64,000 nt of DNA from assembly GCF_000768355.1 (NCBI RefSeq), contig NZ_AVPU01000013.1:26642-90641 (forward strand), in the 5' to 3' direction. Each line of letters starts with the position of its first letter. Positions within the stretch are counted from its first letter, which is position 1. Shown here piece after piece: positions 38,696 to 48,233 of this stretch. Position numbers and translations under genes: made by a program. The notes below the pieces were generated by a model, which saw only the letters and a program-made list of their open reading frames with translations, had not been told where the DNA came from and searched no databases. The stretch is from Lysobacter daejeonensis GH1-9 (GTDB taxonomy: Bacteria > Pseudomonadota > Gammaproteobacteria > Xanthomonadales > Xanthomonadaceae).

Positions 38696-39606
38696 GCAGA
38701 CAGCACGTCGTGGTCCTGGGCGGCACCGGATTCGTAGGGCGCCACCTGGTGCCGCGCGTGCTGCGCGATGGCCATCGCGTCACCGTGGTCAGCCGCGGAC
38801 TCACGACCGACACGCGTGCGGCGCTGTCGCGCCAGGCCAGCGTGCGCGAGGGCGACGTGCATGACACCGACTTCCTCGCCAACGTGTTCGGCGACGCCGA
38901 TGCGGTGGTCAACCTCACCGGCATCCTCAACGAGAAAGGCGATCGCGGCGACGGCTTCGAACGCGTGTTCGTCGGCATCACCGAGTCGGTGATCGCGGCG
39001 ATGAAGGCCAGCGGCACGCCACGCCTGCTGCACATGAGCGCGCTCAACGCCGGCCACGGCGATAGCCATTACCTGCAATCGCGCGGCCGCGCCGAGGCCA
39101 AGGTGCGCGGGTCCGGACTGCAGTGGACGATCTTCCGGCCGTCGGTGATCGCCGGGCCCGGCGACGGACTGTTCTGCCGCTTCGACAAGCTGCTGGGCAT
39201 GGCGCCGGTGCTGCCGATTGCGCGCGGCCACGCGCGGTTCCAGCCGGTGTGGGTGGGGGATGTGGCCGAAGCCTATGCGCGCGCCATCAACGACCCCAAG
39301 AGCATCGGACAGGTGTACGAGCTCGTCGGCCCCGACGAACTGTCGCTGGCCCAGATCGTGCGCCTGACGGCGCAGGCCCGCGGCCGCTCGCGGATGGTGC
39401 TCTCATTGTCGGAGCGGCTGGGGCGTTGGCAGGCCAACATCGGCGAGCTGCTGCCGGGCAAGCCAATCAGCCGCGACAACTGGCGCTCGCTGGCGCTGGA
39501 CTCCACCAGCCGCGACAATGGCCTGCCCAAGCTCGGTATCACGCCCACCCGCGTCACCGACCGCCTGCGCGAGATCCTGCGGCTGGACACCGCTCCTGCG
39601 ACATGA
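38692..39606 (+). CDS. NDUFA9-like NAD(P)-binding short-chain reductase
   Basis: A 304-residue Rossmann-fold protein with [19 protein letters not shown] at the N-terminus (nucleotide-binding GGTGFVG), the [11 protein letters not shown] motif and LHMSALNAG, as in the atypical SDR group related to complex I subunit NDUFA9. Such bacterial proteins are thought to bind NAD(P)H, with quinone or lipid links proposed; the function here is not established. The catalytic YxxxK is altered ([13 protein letters not shown] keeps Tyr and a distant Lys). It overlaps slt upstream and cca downstream by ATGA, so all three are co-translated. Confidence 0.85.
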   Translation: MSRQHVVVLGGTGFVGRHLVPRVLRDGHRVTVVSRGLTTDTRAALSRQASVREGDVHDTDFLANVFGDADAVVNLTGILNEKGDRGDGFERVFVGITESVIAAMKASGTPRLLHMSALNAGHGDSHYLQSRGRAEAKVRGSGLQWTIFRPSVIAGPGDGLFCRFDKLLGMAPVLPIARGHARFQPVWVGDVAEAYARAINDPKSIGQVYELVGPDELSLAQIVRLTAQARGRSRMVLSLSERLGRWQANIGELLPGKPISRDNWRSLALDSTSRDNGLPKLGITPTRVTDRLREILRLDTAPAT

Positions 39607-40850
39607 GTGCCGGTGCGCCGGGCAAGGTCTACCTGGTGGGCGGCGCGGTACGCGACCGGCTGCTCGACCTGCCCGCCGGCGACCGCGACCACGTGGTGGT
39701 CGGCAGCACTCAGGCCGCGATGGAGGCGGCGGGGTTCCGTGCGGTCGGCCGCGATTTCCCGGTGTTCCTGCACCCGGACACCGGCGAGGAGTACGCACTG
39801 GCACGCACCGAGCGCAAATCCGGGCGCGGCTACCGCGGCTTCGTGGTCGATGCCGACCCGTCGGTGACGCTGGAGCAGGACCTCGGCCGCCGCGACTTCA
39901 CCATCAACGCCATCGCCCAGTCGCTGGACGACGGTGCGCTGGTGGATCCGTACGGCGGGACGCGTGACATCGAGGCACGCGTGCTGCGCCACGTCGGCCC
40001 GGCCTTCGCCGAGGACCCGTTGCGCGTGCTGCGTGCGGCGCGGTTCATGGCGCGTTTCGCGCCGCTGGGCTTCCAGTTGGCGCCGGAGACGTTGGCGCTG
40101 ATGCGCGGGATGGTGGCGGCCGGCGAGCTGGAGCACCTGGTCCCGGAGCGCGTATGGCAGGAGTTGCGCCGCGGACTCGCCAGCCCGCGCCCGGCTGCGT
40201 TCCTGGCCACCCTGCGTGCCAGCGGTGCCCTCGCGGTGGTGCTGCCGGAGGTCGACGCGCTGTACGGCGTGCCGCAGCGCGCGGAGTTCCATCCCGAAGT
40301 CGACACCGGCGTGCACACCGAACTGGTGTGCGACATGGCCGCGCGCATCGCGCCGGGCGACGACCTGATCGGCTTTGCCGCGCTGACCCACGACCTGGGC
40401 AAGGCGCTGACGCCCGCCCATGTGCTACCGCGCCACCTGGGCCACGAGAGCGCGGGCCTGGCGCCGCTGCGCGCGCTGTGCGAGCGCCTGCGCGTCCCCG
40501 CCGAGCACCGCCTGCTCGCCGAAGCGACCTGCCGCGAGCACCTGAACGTGCACCGCCTTGGCGAAATGCGCGCGGGAACCGTGCACGACCTGATCGCACG
40601 TTGCGACGGCTTCCGCAGGCCCGACCGCATCCGGCAACTGGCCATCGCCTGCGAGGCCGACAAGCGCGGGCGTGCAGGTTCCGCCGAGAGCGAATATCCG
40701 CAGGCTGCCAGGTTGTGTCGCGCGCTGGACGTCGCGCTTGCGGTGCGCGCCAGCGATGTCGCCGAAGGCCTCAGCGGCCCCGCCGTGGGCGAGGCGTTGC
40801 GCCGCGCCCGCGTTGCCGCGATTGCCCGGGCGCTCGACGCACGCCCCTGA
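39603..40850 (+). CDS. cca: tRNA nucleotidyltransferase (CCA-adding), with HD domain
   Basis: A 415-residue enzyme that builds or repairs the 3' CCA end of tRNAs from CTP and ATP. The class-II polymerase head shows [15 protein letters not shown], the DRD metal-binding pair, [18 protein letters not shown] and [15 protein letters not shown]. The C-terminal HD domain ([37 protein letters not shown]) is that of the bifunctional gammaproteobacterial type. The ATG at 39603 overlaps the previous stop (ATGA). It is the last gene of the overlapping trio. Confidence 0.95.
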   Translation: MSAGAPGKVYLVGGAVRDRLLDLPAGDRDHVVVGSTQAAMEAAGFRAVGRDFPVFLHPDTGEEYALARTERKSGRGYRGFVVDADPSVTLEQDLGRRDFTINAIAQSLDDGALVDPYGGTRDIEARVLRHVGPAFAEDPLRVLRAARFMARFAPLGFQLAPETLALMRGMVAAGELEHLVPERVWQELRRGLASPRPAAFLATLRASGALAVVLPEVDALYGVPQRAEFHPEVDTGVHTELVCDMAARIAPGDDLIGFAALTHDLGKALTPAHVLPRHLGHESAGLAPLRALCERLRVPAEHRLLAEATCREHLNVHRLGEMRAGTVHDLIARCDGFRRPDRIRQLAIACEADKRGRAGSAESEYPQAARLCRALDVALAVRASDVAEGLSGPAVGEALRRARVAAIARALDARP

Positions 40851-40872
40851 GTGGCGGTTGGCCAAAGAAGAC

Positions 40873-40896
40873 GCGGAGCGGGTTTCCCCGCTCCGC
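40873..40896 (-). terminator. Shared hairpin between cca and TonB-dependent receptor 2
   Basis: GCGGAGCGGG (40873-40882) and CCCGCTCCGC (40887-40896) form a perfect 10-bp stem with a TTTC loop between convergent genes. On the minus strand GTCTTCTTTGG follows, so it is likely the receptor terminator. Confidence 0.75.
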
Positions 40897-40926
40897 GCCT
40901 GTGCATCCAGCGACGCTATCCCCGGG

Positions 40927-43494
40927 TCAGAACTTGTAACCCACTCGACCGTAGTAGAAGCCGCCGTTGAAGCCATACGGCGCATGCACCGGGTACTTCG
41001 CACCCGCCACCGGCGCGCCCCACGGATTCTCGTCGGGCACCTTGTCGAACAGGTTCTGCGCGCCGATGCTGAAGTACAGCCCCGAGGCGAACTTCCAGCC
41101 GGCCTCTGCATCCACCGTGACCGCGCTCCCGCCATTGATCGGCAGGCCGCCGTCGTCCAGATGGTCCTCGAAGAACGAACCGTAGTAGTTCACGCGGACG
41201 CTTGCATTGAAGACCTGGCGCTGGTGGTTGACACCGAAATAACCCTTGGTCCGCGGCAGCGACTCTTCCAGCTTCTTGATGCGGATCGGCGTGATGATGC
41301 CCGGCGTGAAGTCATCGACCTCGGTCTTGTTCCAGTTGGCCGCCAACGAGTACGAGGTCTTGCCACCGAAGTGGTTGCTGTCGTAGCTGGTGACCAGGTC
41401 GATGCCGGTGGTGGTGGTGTCGAAGTCGTTGACGAAGAACTGCACTTCGCTGATTGATGCCGCTTCCGGGTTGCCGCCAGCCACCAGCGCGGCGCGATCG
41501 GCGTCGGTCACGGTGAAGAAGTTGCTGAGCGCGATGCGATCCTCGGTCTTGATGCGGTACCAGTCGGCGGTGACCAGCCAGCCGCCGTTGTTCCAGACCA
41601 GGCCGAGCGAGGCGTTCTTCGACTCTTCCGGCGTCAGCGGTTCGGCGCCGTAGAACTGGGCAATCGGGTTGTTGGGCGACAGCACGGCGGTGTCGCGCAA
41701 CAGGCCATTGATGAACGAGGTGGTCACCTGTTCGGCGTTGGCCTGCCCCGGGGTCGGCGCGCGGAAGCCGGTGCTGATCGCGCCGCGCACCGCGAAGCGG
41801 TCGCTGAAGTCGTAACGGCCGGTCAGCTTCCAGTTGGTCGTTCCGCCGAAGTCGCTGAAGTCCTCGTGGCGCACCGCGGCCGCCATGCGGAACTGCTCGG
41901 TGAACGGCGCCTCCACGTCGGCGTACACCGCCCAGTTGTCGCGGTCATGCGTGCCGGCGGTGCGGGGGTTGAAGCCGTTGAAGCCGTTGGAGCCCAGCGA
42001 GAAACCCTGGGAAACCAGCGGCCCGATCGCATACGAGGACAAGTCACCGGCGATGACCTCAAACTCCTCCCTGCGCCATTCCGCACCCGTGGCCAGGGTC
42101 ATCGCGCCACCGGCCAGACCCACGTCGAAATCGTGGGCCAGGTCGAAGTTGAACGCAGTGTCGGTCTGCACGTTGCCGCCCGGGGCAAACTCGTTGCTCC
42201 CCGGTTGGTCGGGACCCATCGAGGCGTTGACCGTGTTGAGCATGTAGAACGCGATCTCGTTGCGTCCGTGGCTGCCGCTCACGTCCCAGTGCCAGCCTTC
42301 GCCCCAGACGCCCTTGAAGCCCAGCACCAGGGACTGGTCTTCCATCCTGCCGCCGAACTGCGGGGTGAAGCCGCCGGGGAACTGCGAGAGGAAGGTGAAG
42401 CATTCGGCCGGCAACGCCGCCACCGCCGCGGCGACGCCCGCATAGGGCAGGAGATTGCCGTTGGCATCGCGCAGCGCGATGGTCGGGCAGGTGACCGCGT
42501 TGGCGGTGTTCAGGTCGCCGATCAGCAGGGTGTTGCCGCCGTCGTTGGAGAACACGCCGTTGCGGGTGGTGGGGTTGCGGTAATAGAAGCCACCCTCGAC
42601 ATCGCGCTTGGCGTAATTGCCAAAGCCGTAGAAGCTGACGTTCTCGCCATCCACACCGAAGTTGGCCACGAACTTCATGTCCTCGTGGACCTCGGGCGAA
42701 CCCCAGATCTGGGCCGGGTCGCGCACGCCCGGATAACCGGCCGCGGCGACGGCGGCCGCGTCGTCACGCTGCACGCTGCGCGAGGTGGGGTCGGCGCTGC
42801 GCCATTCGGCCGTCAGCGTGGCAAAGCCGTTGGCGGTCAGCGGGAACCCGGCCTGCGCCGCGTACTGCTGGGTGAAGCCGTCACCTTCGTAGTACTGACC
42901 CCCGAAGGCCTCGACCGTGCCGCCGTGGTCCAGCCGCTTCAGGCCGAAGTTGATGACGCCAGCGATGGCGTCGGAGCCGTACTGTGCGGCGGCGCCGTCG
43001 CGCAGCACTTCCACCTGCTCCAGTGCCAGCGACGGCAGCACGGAGATGTCGGGGCCTTGCGCGCCGTCCGACAGGCCGTGGCCGAGGAAGGTGATGACCG
43101 CCGCGCGGTGGCGGCGCTTGCCGTTGATCAGGACCAGCGTGTTGTCCGGCGGCAGCCCGCGCAGGTTGGCCGGGCGCACCAGCGAGGCGGCGTCGTCGAT
43201 CGGGATGGTGCTGACGTTGAACGACGGCACCAGCGTGCGCATCTTGTCCATCACGTCGACGGACGGCTGGTTGTGGAACTCCTCGCCACCCAGGATGTCG
43301 ATCGGCACCGCCGAACTGGCCTCGGTGCGGGGCTTCACGCGGGAACCGGTGACCGAGACGCGCTCCACGGTGACGGCCTCTTCCTGGGTGGAAGGCGCCG
43401 CTTCGGGGTCCTGGGCACGGGCGTTCGAAGCGAGACTTGCGGAAAGCGTGGCAATGATGGCCAACGCTAGGGCATTCCTGTTCGCAGCAAGCAT
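40927..43494 (-). CDS. TonB-dependent outer-membrane receptor 2
   Basis: An 855-residue outer-membrane receptor. The start at 43494 has AGGAG seven bases upstream and gives a signal peptide (NALALAIIATLSASLASNAR ending AQ). A TonB-box-like stretch (EAVTVERVSVTGSRVKPRTE) and plug (VDVMDKMRTLVPSFNVSTIP; NTLVLINGKRRHRAAV; EQVEVLRDGAAAQYGSDAIA) precede the barrel, which ends in FYYGRVGYKF. The plug resembles those of large iron/peptide or plant-carbohydrate receptors; the substrate is unknown. It shares only the general family plan with receptor 1. Confidence 0.92.
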   Translation of the reverse strand: MLAANRNALALAIIATLSASLASNARAQDPEAAPSTQEEAVTVERVSVTGSRVKPRTEASSAVPIDILGGEEFHNQPSVDVMDKMRTLVPSFNVSTIPIDDAASLVRPANLRGLPPDNTLVLINGKRRHRAAVITFLGHGLSDGAQGPDISVLPSLALEQVEVLRDGAAAQYGSDAIAGVINFGLKRLDHGGTVEAFGGQYYEGDGFTQQYAAQAGFPLTANGFATLTAEWRSADPTSRSVQRDDAAAVAAAGYPGVRDPAQIWGSPEVHEDMKFVANFGVDGENVSFYGFGNYAKRDVEGGFYYRNPTTRNGVFSNDGGNTLLIGDLNTANAVTCPTIALRDANGNLLPYAGVAAAVAALPAECFTFLSQFPGGFTPQFGGRMEDQSLVLGFKGVWGEGWHWDVSGSHGRNEIAFYMLNTVNASMGPDQPGSNEFAPGGNVQTDTAFNFDLAHDFDVGLAGGAMTLATGAEWRREEFEVIAGDLSSYAIGPLVSQGFSLGSNGFNGFNPRTAGTHDRDNWAVYADVEAPFTEQFRMAAAVRHEDFSDFGGTTNWKLTGRYDFSDRFAVRGAISTGFRAPTPGQANAEQVTTSFINGLLRDTAVLSPNNPIAQFYGAEPLTPEESKNASLGLVWNNGGWLVTADWYRIKTEDRIALSNFFTVTDADRAALVAGGNPEAASISEVQFFVNDFDTTTTGIDLVTSYDSNHFGGKTSYSLAANWNKTEVDDFTPGIITPIRIKKLEESLPRTKGYFGVNHQRQVFNASVRVNYYGSFFEDHLDDGGLPINGGSAVTVDAEAGWKFASGLYFSIGAQNLFDKVPDENPWGAPVAGAKYPVHAPYGFNGGFYYGRVGYKF

Positions 43495-43612
43495 GGTTGG
43501 GCTCCTGGGTCGGGTGGGCGGCCCGTGGAAGCGGCCGTGACCCTGACTTTCACCATTAATTAACCTTTGCGCAAGATGTCGCGTCGCTTTGCTGACTTTG
43601 GCGTGATGATGG

Positions 43613-44026
43613 TCACGCATCCTCCGACAGGCGCGTATCGATGCGTCGCAGCATGTCGGTCACGGGGGTCCATCGCAGGCCAAGTCCCAGCAGCACGCCA
43701 ACCAGGTTGGCCACCATGTCACCCGGATCGGCCAGCCGTGAGACCGTCAACGCCGCCTGCGCGCCCTCCAACGAGATGCCCAGGGCCACCAGGCCCAACG
43801 CGGCGAGGGCCTGGGCGCGCGCCGACGCGAACAACAGCACCGCATAGGCCGACAGCAGCGCATAGGCGCCCAGGTGCTCGATCTTGTCGATGCCGGTGAA
43901 GGACGGTGCGGGCAGCGCCGAGGACGGCAGCAGCGAGCCCACGATCACGCCCGCGATCAGCAGCAACCAGCCGGCCAGCAACCACCCGGGGCGCGACCAT
44001 GGCCGCAGGACGGAACCCTTGCTCAC
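43613..44026 (-). CDS. VanZ-like family membrane protein
   Basis: A 137-residue protein with four hydrophobic segments and the VanZ-like core: PSFTGIDKIEHLGAYALLSA near residues 40-60 (the DKxxHxxxY pattern) and the EGAQ pattern at 106-109, then ADPGDMVANLVGVLLGLGL. VanZ proteins modulate glycopeptide resistance in Gram-positives, but Gram-negative members are of unknown role. The start overlaps the stop of the upstream methyltransferase gene by four bases (ATGA on the minus strand), so both are co-transcribed. Confidence 0.8.
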   Translation of the reverse strand: MSKGSVLRPWSRPGWLLAGWLLLIAGVIVGSLLPSSALPAPSFTGIDKIEHLGAYALLSAYAVLLFASARAQALAALGLVALGISLEGAQAALTVSRLADPGDMVANLVGVLLGLGLRWTPVTDMLRRIDTRLSEDA

Positions 44027-45207
44027 AGCCGGAAGCTCAGGTCACCGGCCATGAACGCGGTGCCGAATTCGACGCCCTTCTCGAAGCCCATCACCTGGAA
44101 ACGCTCGCCCATCTCGGTGGGCAGGGTCAGGCGTTTGACCTCCTGGTGGCGACGCAGGCGCTCGACCGGGTCGTCGATGGCCTCGATCCGCTCCAGCACG
44201 CCCGCCAGCCCGTTGCCCAGCAGGAAACTGGACTGCGAGCAGTAGCCCGCCAGGTCGAAGCCCGCCGCCACGCCGGCCTCGGCCAGTGCGGTGAAATCCA
44301 CCGACGCGGTCAGGTCCTGCAGGCCCGGCCACAGCAGCGGGTCGCCGTGCATGCGGTGGCGGTAGAACGCGCGCAGGGTGCCGTCGCTGCGTTCGGGCAG
44401 GTAGTACTCGCTGCGCACGTAACCGTAATCCACGAACAGCATCGCGCCGGCCTTCATCCCGCCGGACACCGCCTGGATCCAGTACGGCAACTGCGGCAGC
44501 AGCTCGGAGCGATAACCCTCGGGCAGCGACGTCGCCAGGCGGCGTTCCAGATGGCGCACCGCACCGCTGAGGAAACTGTCGGCGGGCCGCAGCACGCGCA
44601 CCAGCCGCCCGCCTTCCAGCGTGACGTGCTCCTCATACACCTCGCCCGCCTCGATGGCGAAGCGCGGCGTCGGCAGCGCGTCGATCACCTCATTGGCGAA
44701 CAGCACACCCACCCAGTCCTCCGGCACCGGCCCGTCCAGCCACTCCACCAGTTCGAACAACGGCGGTACCAGCCGTTCGCGCAAACGTTCACGCTGGCGC
44801 ACGCGCAGCTGCGCGCTGGGCTCGAGGATCAGGTAGCGGCTGGGCAGCGCGTCCAGCTCCATCAGCCGCTTCAGCGCGACCTCGGCGAAGGCGCCGGTAC
44901 CGCCGCCCAGCTCCAGGAACAATGCCTCGGGCCCCAGTTGCTGCAGCACGGGTGCCACCGCATCGGCCACGCATGCGGCAAACACCGGGCCCAGCTCGGG
45001 CGCGGTGACAAAATCGCCGGCATCGCCGAACTTGGTCGCGCCAGCGCTGTAATAGCCCAATCCCGGCGCGTACAACGCCAGTTCCATGAAGCGCGAGAAC
45101 GGGATCGTGCCGGTCTCGCTGGCGGCGATGTCGCCCTGGATGGCGGCGGTCAGCTTGGCGCTGTGCACCAGCGCATCGGCGCCGGGTTCGGGGAGCTGGG
45201 TGTTCAC
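44023..45207 (-). CDS. MidA/NDUFAF7-like SAM-dependent methyltransferase
   Basis: A 394-residue protein of the DUF185/MidA family, whose mitochondrial member NDUFAF7 methylates an arginine of complex I. Visible are the SAM-binding FLELGGGTGAFAEV (motif I) and the family's PFSRFMELALYAPGLGYYSA and GDFVTAPELGPVF. I chose the GTG at 45207 because GGAAG lies upstream; a GTG at 45225 is less well placed. The target in bacteria is not settled. It is divergent from the pteridine-reductase-like gene and co-transcribed with VanZ. Confidence 0.88.
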   Translation of the reverse strand: MNTQLPEPGADALVHSAKLTAAIQGDIAASETGTIPFSRFMELALYAPGLGYYSAGATKFGDAGDFVTAPELGPVFAACVADAVAPVLQQLGPEALFLELGGGTGAFAEVALKRLMELDALPSRYLILEPSAQLRVRQRERLRERLVPPLFELVEWLDGPVPEDWVGVLFANEVIDALPTPRFAIEAGEVYEEHVTLEGGRLVRVLRPADSFLSGAVRHLERRLATSLPEGYRSELLPQLPYWIQAVSGGMKAGAMLFVDYGYVRSEYYLPERSDGTLRAFYRHRMHGDPLLWPGLQDLTASVDFTALAEAGVAAGFDLAGYCSQSSFLLGNGLAGVLERIEAIDDPVERLRRHQEVKRLTLPTEMGERFQVMGFEKGVEFGTAFMAGDLSFRL

Positions 45208-45268
45208 GATGGCTTCCGGGTTCACGTGCGCGCAGGATAGCCTGTAGCGTGCAACCGGAGCCTGACCG

Positions 45269-46012
45269 ATGACCGCCGCCGCCCGTCCCGTCGCCCTGAT
45301 CACCGGCTGCGCCAAGCGCATCGGCGCGGCGATCGCCCGCCACCTGCACGCCGCCGGCTTTGATGTCGCGCTGCATTACCGCAGCTCGCGCGAGGCGATC
45401 GAAGCATTGGCCGCCGAACTGGACCATGCACGTCCCGGCAGCGCCCACACCCTGCAGGCGGACCTCGCCGACTTCGACCGCATCCCCGAGCTGGTGGCAC
45501 ACACCATCGGCCGTTTCGGCCGGCTGGATGCGCTGGTCAACAATGCGTCCTCTTTCCATCCGACGCCGATCGGCCTCACCACGCCCGACGACTGGGATGT
45601 GCTGATGACCAGCAACGCGCGTGCGCCGTTCTTCCTGTCGCAGGCCGCCGCGCCGCACCTGCGCGCCAGTGGCGGCGCCATCGTCAACCTCACCGACATC
45701 TACGGCGAGCGTCCGCTGCGCCAGCACACCGTGTACTGCATGGCCAAGGCCGCGCTGCTGATGATGACGAGATCGCTGGCGGTGGAACTGGGGCCGGAGG
45801 TCCGGGTCAACGCCGTCTCGCCCGGTGCCGTGCTGTGGCCCGAGGACGGCAGCAACACCGCCGCGCAGGAGGCGATGCTGGCGCGCACCCCGCTCGGGCG
45901 CACCGGCACGCCGGAGGAAGTGGCCGAGGCGGTGCGCTGGCTGTTGCAGGACGCGCGCTACAGCACCGGGCAGGTGCTGCACCTCGACGGCGGACGGATG
46001 CTGGCCGGCTGA
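45269..46012 (+). CDS. Pteridine reductase-like SDR (FolM type)
   Basis: A 247-residue short-chain dehydrogenase. The cofactor motif is TGCAKRIGAAIARHL, an arginine-containing variant (TGxxKRIG) seen in pteridine and dihydromonapterin reductases. NNASSFHPTPIG and the catalytic YCMAK (Tyr-x3-Lys) follow, plus SPGAVLWPEDGS near the C-terminus, also typical. It would reduce dihydrobiopterin or dihydromonapterin with NADPH. The folB-folK genes for pterin steps lie 1.3 kb away on the other strand, which supports a folate/pterin role. Not in an operon with them. Confidence 0.85.
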   Translation: MTAAARPVALITGCAKRIGAAIARHLHAAGFDVALHYRSSREAIEALAAELDHARPGSAHTLQADLADFDRIPELVAHTIGRFGRLDALVNNASSFHPTPIGLTTPDDWDVLMTSNARAPFFLSQAAAPHLRASGGAIVNLTDIYGERPLRQHTVYCMAKAALLMMTRSLAVELGPEVRVNAVSPGAVLWPEDGSNTAAQEAMLARTPLGRTGTPEEVAEAVRWLLQDARYSTGQVLHLDGGRMLAG

Positions 46013-46031
46013 GGCAGGCGTCGCGCGCCGC

Positions 46032-46874
46032 TTACGTCGTGGCGGGCTCCGTGCCTGGCGCCTGTGCCATCGGCAGGCCCTGGAACGCGGGTGGCGTCTC
46101 GCCGTGGCTGATGTAGCGGAACAGCGCGGCGGCATACACGCCATTCAGCGCCGACTTCAGCAGGCCCAGCAGTACCAGGGCCAACGCGGCCAGCACCGCG
46201 ATTGCCACCGCCAGCGCCACCGATACCTTCGCTGCCAACCAGACCAGCGCCACACCGGCCACGCCCAGCCCCAGCATCAGCGCGCCGAAGGCCAGGCCAA
46301 TGCCCACCGCACCGGCCGCGGCCTCGCCCCACGTGCGTTGCAGCAGGCGCCCGCTCTTGCGCAGCGCTTCAAACGGGCCGATCTGCTCGCTCACCAGCAC
46401 CGGCGCCATCAGGAACGTCGCCATCGTCCACGCCACGCCCAAGCCGCCGCCGAGCAACTGCACCAGCGGGTTGCGCTCGTTGTCGCGCATCGCGCGCAGC
46501 AACATGCCCACGGTGGCGGCGATCGCCGCATAGCCGAGGATCGCGCCGATGCGCTGCAGCGCCGCCTGGAAGCCGTCCTTCAGGGTCGGGTCGCCGCCTT
46601 CCAATCGGATCATCGCGGCCGCCACCAGTGCGCAATTGCAGAACACGATCACCGCGTACTGGCAGAAGTAGAACAGGAACATCCACACGAGCCCGGCCGC
46701 GCCAAAGCCGTTCTCGAACACGCGCCAGCCGAACATCGGCACGGCGAACGTCAGCATCACCAGCAGCGTGGCCGCCATCGACACCAGCGGAAACAGCATC
46801 AGCTCGCGGTCCGAGCGCAGCACCGCCGCACTGGCCTTGACCAGCTCCCAACTGCGCAGCAACCGTTCCTTCAT
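46032..46874 (-). CDS. DUF6159-like integral membrane protein
   Basis: A 280-residue protein with six or seven hydrophobic helices. The N-terminal stretch MKERLLRSWELVKASAAVLR and the SGRLLQRTWGEAAAG segment resemble DUF6159, a family without assigned function. A cytosolic amphipathic helix starts the protein. It is convergent with the SDR gene, 19 bases apart, and stands alone. No catalytic motif is apparent. Confidence 0.65.
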   Translation of the reverse strand: MKERLLRSWELVKASAAVLRSDRELMLFPLVSMAATLLVMLTFAVPMFGWRVFENGFGAAGLVWMFLFYFCQYAVIVFCNCALVAAAMIRLEGGDPTLKDGFQAALQRIGAILGYAAIAATVGMLLRAMRDNERNPLVQLLGGGLGVAWTMATFLMAPVLVSEQIGPFEALRKSGRLLQRTWGEAAAGAVGIGLAFGALMLGLGVAGVALVWLAAKVSVALAVAIAVLAALALVLLGLLKSALNGVYAAALFRYISHGETPPAFQGLPMAQAPGTEPATT

Positions 46875-47112
46875 GACGACCTCCCCGACCCGATGATCCA
46901 GCGATTATCGGCGCGCCGCCGCCTATTGGAATGTGCGCGGCTGCCGCACTGGAGCGCGCCATGCCGCGACCACCATCACAGCTCACGCACCCGGGGCGTT
47001 GTGCCGGCCAAACCGCCGCACGACGCCGGCGCCGGGAATGCCTGCACGGGTGGATGCGTCGCGATGGCTCCTGCGGCGGGGTGCGTCTGCCCCAGCGCGC
47101 CATTGCTGCAAC

Positions 47113-47277
47113 TCAGGAAACGGGTGGCTCGTCCTCGCGCGCAGCCGCCTCGCTCTCGCGGATCTTGCGCCGCAGGAACAGGTGGATCGCCACGGTCAGC
47201 GCGACCGAGACCGCGGTCACCACGATCGCCAGCCAGCCCATCGGCGTGGTCAACAGCTGGGTGAGCAGCGGCGACAT
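47113..47277 (-). CDS. Small membrane protein (54 aa) in the folate run
   Basis: A 54-residue protein with one or two adjoining hydrophobic segments (PLLTQLLTTPMGWLAIVVTA, then VSVALTVAIHLFL) and a charged tail RRKIRESEAAAREDEPPVS. It starts one base after the folK stop codon, in the folK transcription direction, so coupling is likely. It resembles the DUF3149 type of tiny membrane proteins, but that is a weak guess. Hydropathy and position argue it is real. Function unknown. Confidence 0.6.
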   Translation of the reverse strand: MSPLLTQLLTTPMGWLAIVVTAVSVALTVAIHLFLRRKIRESEAAAREDEPPVS

Positions 47278-47278
47278 G

Positions 47279-47761
47279 TCACAGCACCACGGTATCGAAG
47301 GCGCGTTCGCGGTCCGGATGCACGGCCCACAGCTCGGCCAGCGTGCGGCCATCGCCCGGCACGCGCACGTCGGGCGCGATGTCGGCCAGCGGCTTGAGCA
47401 CGAAGGCATGTTTCAACTCCGGGCGCGGAATGCGCAGGTTGCCGTCGCCCTCGCACACGCGGTCGTCGAACAACACGATGTCGATATCCAGCGTGCGGTC
47501 GCCGAAACGCGGCCCGCTGCGGTCGCGGCCATGCGCATCCTCCAGCGCGTGCAGCCAGTCGTTGAGCGCCTGCGGCTGCAGGTCGGTCTCGATCATCGCG
47601 GCCGAGTTGAGGAAGTCGTCGCCCGCGAAACCCACCGCGGCGGTGCGGTACACCGGCGAATGCAGCACCGCGCCGAAGCGCGCCTGCAACGCAGCCAGAC
47701 CGCTGCGCAGGTTGGCCTCGGCGTCGCGGTTGCTGCCCAGGCTGAGGTAAGCCTTGTGCAT
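47279..47761 (-). CDS. folK: 2-amino-4-hydroxy-6-hydroxymethyldihydropteridine pyrophosphokinase
   Basis: A 160-residue cytoplasmic kinase that moves pyrophosphate from ATP to hydroxymethyl-dihydropterin in folate synthesis. Motifs visible: YLSLGSNRDAEANL at the N-terminus, GRDRSGPRFGDRTLDIDIVL (the GRxR and RxxDxD signatures), and IPRPELKHAFVLKPLADIAP. The ATG at 47761 overlaps the folB stop by one base (TGATG); an in-frame GTG lies one codon upstream. It directly follows folB. Confidence 0.96.
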   Translation of the reverse strand: MHKAYLSLGSNRDAEANLRSGLAALQARFGAVLHSPVYRTAAVGFAGDDFLNSAAMIETDLQPQALNDWLHALEDAHGRDRSGPRFGDRTLDIDIVLFDDRVCEGDGNLRIPRPELKHAFVLKPLADIAPDVRVPGDGRTLAELWAVHPDRERAFDTVVL

Positions 47762-48144
47762 CACAGCAGCCCGCTGATGCCTTCGGGTGCGCGACCGGCG
47801 CTGCGCTCGATGATGACGCCCACCGCGCGCGCGCCGCGCACCGCGCCCGGTTTGCTCAGCTTGAGCCGCACCTGGCTGACGCCGAATTCGTCAAGGATGA
47901 TCTCGGCCACGCGCTCGGCCAGCGTTTCCACCAGGCCGAAGCCCGACTGTGACACGTAGTCCACCACGCGCCGGCTCACATCCTTGTAGTTCAGCGTGTC
48001 CTCGATGGCGTCGCTGGCCGCCGGCACGCGGTTGTCGAAGGCCATCTCGATGTCGAACACCAGCGTCTGCCGGATCCGCCGCTCCCAGTCGTAGATGCCG
48101 ATCAGCGCATCGACTTCGAGCGCCTCGATGAAGACCTTGTCCAC
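47761..48144 (-). CDS. folB: Dihydroneopterin aldolase
   Basis: A 127-residue aldolase that splits dihydroneopterin into glycolaldehyde and hydroxymethyl-dihydropterin, the substrate of the next gene. Signatures: VFIEALEVDALIGIYDWERR, LNYKDVSRRVVDYV and LVETLAERVAEIIL, then VRLKLSKPGAV with the catalytic Lys. A GTG start at 48144 is preceded by AGCAGGGA; the longer frame upstream is not homologous. It follows tsaD by 89 bases. Confidence 0.95.
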   Translation of the reverse strand: MDKVFIEALEVDALIGIYDWERRIRQTLVFDIEMAFDNRVPAASDAIEDTLNYKDVSRRVVDYVSQSGFGLVETLAERVAEIILDEFGVSQVRLKLSKPGAVRGARAVGVIIERSAGRAPEGISGLL

Positions 48145-48233
48145 GTGGTATCCCTGCTCTGCACGCGCCCTGCGTGCGCCTTCGCACCATTTTGTCATGC
48201 CCGACGCCGGCTCGGCCCGCGGACCGGGCCGGC

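Noticed and set aside
43557..43564. TTAATTAA palindrome upstream of TonB-dependent receptor 2 as an operator
   Set aside because: Short AT palindromes are expected in promoter regions and no second half-site or regulator gene supports it.
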